From Desulfobacterales bacterium (GTDB taxonomy: Bacteria; Desulfobacterota; Desulfobacteria; Desulfobacterales; 4be13), in the NCBI GenBank assembly GCA_029934695.1, contig JAOZLU010000008.1:1-17300 (forward strand): a DNA stretch of 17,300 nucleotides, written 5' to 3'. The notes under the pieces are model-generated. The model saw only the letters and a program-made list of their open reading frames with translations. It ran no database searches and was not told the DNA's origin. Of the stretch, positions 14,791 to 17,300 are shown piece after piece. How positions within the stretch are numbered: position 1 is the first letter of the stretch; each line of letters starts with the position of its first letter. The position numbers and the translations under genes are program-made.

Positions 14791-15795
14791 ATGGATTATA
14801 AAGAGATTGCAGAAAGAATGGAACTAGATGCTTCTCTGATGAGAGGATGCTATCTTTCTGTGTTGGTTGAAGATATTTATGATGAAAGATTTTGGGAGGT
14901 TATTATTGAAAATGTCAGACCGGATTTAAAGGATAAAATTGATTTCCCAAATCCCAGTCCAAAGGGAACACGCGGAAAAGATATTCTGAAAAAGTTCAAA
15001 AGTTTTGTCAAAGAAAACTTTATTATTTGTATTGATAGTGATTGTGAATACTTGTACGATGATAAGGTATGGTATGTTGCCGACTATATTTACCATACAG
15101 TTGTTTACAGCAAAGAGAATTTCCAGTGTAACCATTTATCATTAAATGAAGTGTGCAGAGATTTAACTCTCAAAAACTATGATTTTAAGGCTTTGCTTGA
15201 AAATATTTCCATAAAGGTTTCTCCTCTGTTTTACGTTTGGCTCTATCTCAGAGAGAATAACTTCAGACAGTTTAATGATCTTATAAACAATGAGAAATTT
15301 GAGAATGTTTTAAGTTTTGACGGTACTCAATTTAATGATATTGGAGATGAGAATATCTTATGTCAAAGTATAGAAGGCAGAGTGAACGATACATTACAAA
15401 TTCTTAAAAGCAGAATGGATGAAGGTTGGTATAACTCAGTTTTTACACACGATATTCCTCAAATAAAAAAACGATTAACAGAACAATACTCAATACATGA
15501 AGAAGAGATTTTATCATTTTGCTACGGACATGGTGTATTAGAACAATTTGTCAGCCCTTTTATGGTAAAACTCATTGAAAAATTAAAGATTTTAAAGACA
15601 GAGGAAATAAGACAGACTCTGAGCGAAGCATCAGATGAGGATATTGACAACACAATCAGTCGTATTGAAAATATTGCACAACAGGACATTAATACCAAAT
15701 TGAATGACAGTTTCAAGTATCTTGTTTATAGTACTGCTGACAATAAACAGATGCAAAAAATTAAAGAAAAATTAGCTGACGAACTGAATTGCTAG
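14791..15795 (+). CDS. DUF4435-like TOPRIM effector (AriB-like)
   Basis: 334 aa from ATG 14791. A TTG lies just before it, but AAAGG is 8 bases upstream of the ATG, which I prefer. The start is 4 bases after the ATPase stop. TOPRIM-like features are VLVEDIYDERFW (E27, D28, D31), IICIDSDCEYL (D82, D84) and YSKENF (E109, N110), the layout of DUF4435 proteins. A later CYGHGVLEQF (G246, H247) resembles the GH motif of the family, with Gly where I recall Asp. The C-terminal third is helical. In PARIS the DUF4435 partner is a metal-dependent nuclease held inactive by the ATPase, reported to cut tRNA. By analogy this is the toxic effector, but its substrate cannot be read from the sequence. An overcoming-lysogenization-defect-type DNA nuclease is the main alternative. 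Confidence 0.8.
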   Translation: MDYKEIAERMELDASLMRGCYLSVLVEDIYDERFWEVIIENVRPDLKDKIDFPNPSPKGTRGKDILKKFKSFVKENFIICIDSDCEYLYDDKVWYVADYIYHTVVYSKENFQCNHLSLNEVCRDLTLKNYDFKALLENISIKVSPLFYVWLYLRENNFRQFNDLINNEKFENVLSFDGTQFNDIGDENILCQSIEGRVNDTLQILKSRMDEGWYNSVFTHDIPQIKKRLTEQYSIHEEEILSFCYGHGVLEQFVSPFMVKLIEKLKILKTEEIRQTLSEASDEDIDNTISRIENIAQQDINTKLNDSFKYLVYSTADNKQMQKIKEKLADELNC

Positions 15796-15847
15796 GGTGT
15801 ATTGTCGGATATTAATAACTGCTTACTCATTGATTATACAGTGAAAG

Positions 15848-15872
15848 GTGGGTTTCACTTCGCTTCACCCAC
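15848..15872. repeat. REP-like palindrome between convergent genes
   Basis: GTGGGT and ACCCAC flank 13 bases (TTCACTTCGCTTC). It lies between the DUF4435 stop and the convergent OleD-like stop. It resembles the GGTGGGTTTCGCTTCGC-type palindromes scattered in many bacterial genomes, and might serve as a weak bidirectional terminator, although no U run follows. Confidence 0.45.
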
Positions 15873-15887
15873 TCTGCATTTGAAAAT

Positions 15888-16901
15888 TTATTGATGGGTT
15901 TTCAGCCACGCTTCAAGCCGCCCAAGCCCCTCTTCTGTGGAAACTCCGGGAACATATCCCAAATCCTTTCTGGCTGCACTGATATCAAACCAGTGGGCTG
16001 TTGCAAGCTCCTTTGCGACAAAACGGGTCATCTGGGGTTCACCGCTGATACGGAATATTTTATACACAAATTCAAGAACAGCCCCGATCACCCACGCGGC
16101 CTTCTGGGGCATTGACCGCCTGACAGGGCCGAATCCTCCCGCGTTCAGAATCGCGTCAATCATATCCCATAAGGGAACCGGATCACCTTGGCTGATGAAA
16201 TAGACATTCCCCGAAAGCTCCGGATTTTCTTCCAGTCTGTCCGCTGCCAGAATATGGGCATCTGCTGCATTGTCTATATAAATGGTGTCCACGAGATTCC
16301 TGCCATTTCCCACCCTCACCAGCTGTTCTGCCCTTGCAAGAATCCTCGGAACAAGGTGATTGTCTCCTGGTCCCCATATCAGATGCGGCCTCAGTATGAT
16401 TGTCCTCAGCCCTTCCTTTGCAGCCCTGAGGACACTCTGTTCGGCAATTGCCTTTGTCTTGGGATAATGGGCATGGAATTTTTCAGGATAAGGAGCCGAT
16501 TCATTCACGCCTTCCATCTGTGTGCCGTCAAAGATCACGCTCGGGGAGCTCGTATAAATGAGGGCACCAACATCATATTTTCGGCAGGCTGCAACAACAT
16601 TCCGGGTTCCGGTGACATTGATTCTGAAATATTCGGAATATTCGCCCCACACACCGGGCTTTGCCGCGACATGAAAGACCAGATCAACATCCTTGCACAC
16701 AGCTTCAACAGCATTTTTATCGCTGATATCCCCCTGGAACTGTTCAACACCCAGATCAGCTAGATCAGGGTAAAAGCCCCGGGAGAAACTGTGTACCATA
16801 TCGCCCCTTTTCAAAAGTCGCCTGACGATTGCTCCCCCGAGGAAACCGCCGCCGCCTGTGACCAGAATCTTTTTGGTTATTTTTGATTTATTATTTGTCA
16901 T
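15888..16901 (-). CDS. OleD-like NAD(P)-dependent 3-oxo/sterol-type reductase
   Basis: 337 aa from ATG 16901. The frame continues 58 codons upstream to a TTG at 17075, but that part is not like the family, and 337 aa is the usual length. It has KILVTGGGGFLGGAIVRRLL (11-30, cofactor motif), TSSPSVIFDG (117-126) and YPKTK (Y146, K150 of YxxxK). RPHLIWGPGDNHLVPR and the VDTIYIDNAADAH and GEPQMTRFVAKELATAHWFD segments are those of the extended-SDR 3-beta-HSD/OleD group. OleD reduces 2-alkyl-3-oxoalkanoates in head-to-head long-chain olefin synthesis. No oleA, oleB or oleC is within the window, so the role is inferred from resemblance only; a sterol- or sugar-type dehydrogenase is possible. No clear ribosome binding site precedes the ATG. 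Confidence 0.85.
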   Translation of the reverse strand: MTNNKSKITKKILVTGGGGFLGGAIVRRLLKRGDMVHSFSRGFYPDLADLGVEQFQGDISDKNAVEAVCKDVDLVFHVAAKPGVWGEYSEYFRINVTGTRNVVAACRKYDVGALIYTSSPSVIFDGTQMEGVNESAPYPEKFHAHYPKTKAIAEQSVLRAAKEGLRTIILRPHLIWGPGDNHLVPRILARAEQLVRVGNGRNLVDTIYIDNAADAHILAADRLEENPELSGNVYFISQGDPVPLWDMIDAILNAGGFGPVRRSMPQKAAWVIGAVLEFVYKIFRISGEPQMTRFVAKELATAHWFDISAARKDLGYVPGVSTEEGLGRLEAWLKTHQ

Positions 16902-17248
16902 TTTTGTTAAAAATAAAAAGTTGAAATGGCTTTCGTGCTTTGTTGTGGCTGACAACGGCAAAAATTCTGTTGTGCAATCATGGTCCGGGACAGTTCCATT
17001 TCTGCACTCCGTCAGTGCCCGGATTTTCATCTGTTCATATGTCGTCGGCGAGCTGACATCATGGGCCGCTTCCAAATATAAAATTCATCATAAATATGTT
17101 TTGCAAAAAAATCAATAGGGAACTGCTACAAACAGAGCTGATTATAACGGATTTAGGGAGCCGTGAACGTGCCCGTGAACGGAACATTGCACGGGGGATG
17201 TACATATATGTATTTACAGGGGAAATTGCAACATCTGGAGGAAGAAAG
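16902..17248. other. 347-bp intergenic region, no gene seen
   Basis: This lies between divergent genes and should hold their promoters. It contains CCGTGAAC twice (17161-17168 and 17173-17180) and an inverted pair CCCGTG / CACGGG around 17172-17195, possible regulator sites for the right-hand gene. Open frames across it have no ribosome binding site or recognisable product. Confidence 0.5.
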
Positions 17249-17300
17249 ATGATGCGGCCTGAAAGTTTAAGCTCAAAGTTCAGTCTTAAAAGCCGCAATA
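17249..17300 (+). CDS. Start of an unknown protein (runs off the right edge)
   Basis: ATGATG at 17249 is preceded by GGAGG 7 bases upstream, a strong ribosome binding site. Seventeen codons are visible, MMRPESLSSKFSLKSRN, open to the end. The FSLKSR run just after a short basic start is like the N-termini of membrane sensor kinases or chemoreceptors before their first helix, but this is too short to decide. The frame is also open upstream to an ATG at 17198, which lacks proper spacing from its G-rich run. Confidence 0.5.
   Translation, partial: MMRPESLSSKFSLKSRN

Noticed and set aside
16902..17075. 58-codon N-terminal extension of the OleD-like protein
   Set aside because: It starts at TTG without a ribosome binding site, shows no family similarity, and the cofactor motif should be near the N-terminus, as it is from ATG 16901.

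Overview
The window comes from a Gram-negative, strictly anaerobic, dissimilatory sulfate-reducing bacterium, most likely of the Desulfobacterota (class Desulfobacteria). The core is a complete minus-strand aprB-aprA-qmoA-qmoB-qmoC series. It encodes APS reductase and the quinone-interacting membrane complex thought to deliver electrons to it. A QmoC subunit with a membrane cytochrome b half is typical of Gram-negative sulfate reducers. No 16S rRNA or other taxonomic marker is present, so I do not name a genus. No sat gene lies in the window.

Layout. Left edge (1-1876): a partial gene, a helical protein of unknown function bracketed by two copies of an imperfect direct repeat, and a translationally coupled pair of small unknown genes, one Cys-rich. 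From 1936 to 2014 there is a decayed fragment of qmoC. From 2094 to 3433 there is a tight two-gene cassette made of a PIN-like nuclease and a small partner. The qmo/apr block fills 3630-11126, with a strong hairpin downstream of qmoC and a textbook terminator between aprA and qmoA. A 439-bp divergent region holds a good promoter candidate for aprBA. To the right, on the plus strand, lie a YkgJ-like cysteine-cluster protein, an SDR oxidoreductase without the catalytic Lys, and an AT-rich two-gene unit at 13362-15795. The right end has a minus-strand OleD-like NAD(P)-dependent reductase and the first codons of a plus-strand gene.

The most interesting item is the 13362-15795 pair. The first protein is an SMC/ABC-type ATPase whose last ~150 residues form about four pentatricopeptide (PPR)-like repeats. 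The second is a DUF4435-like protein with TOPRIM-type acidic motifs. ATPase + DUF4435 is the architecture of the PARIS anti-phage system (AriA/AriB). A PPR solenoid on the ATPase is not something I know from that family, and it suggests a variant that senses RNA or a protein by a different route.

Working together: AprAB reduces APS to sulfite in the cytoplasm, and QmoABC links the menaquinol pool to that reaction. The AT-rich genes on both flanks (PIN cassette, ATPase/DUF4435) look like accessory, defence-type cargo next to a core energy-metabolism locus. The intergenic spacers carry short tandem repeats and palindromes, and the qmoC fragment shows that the locus has been rearranged.
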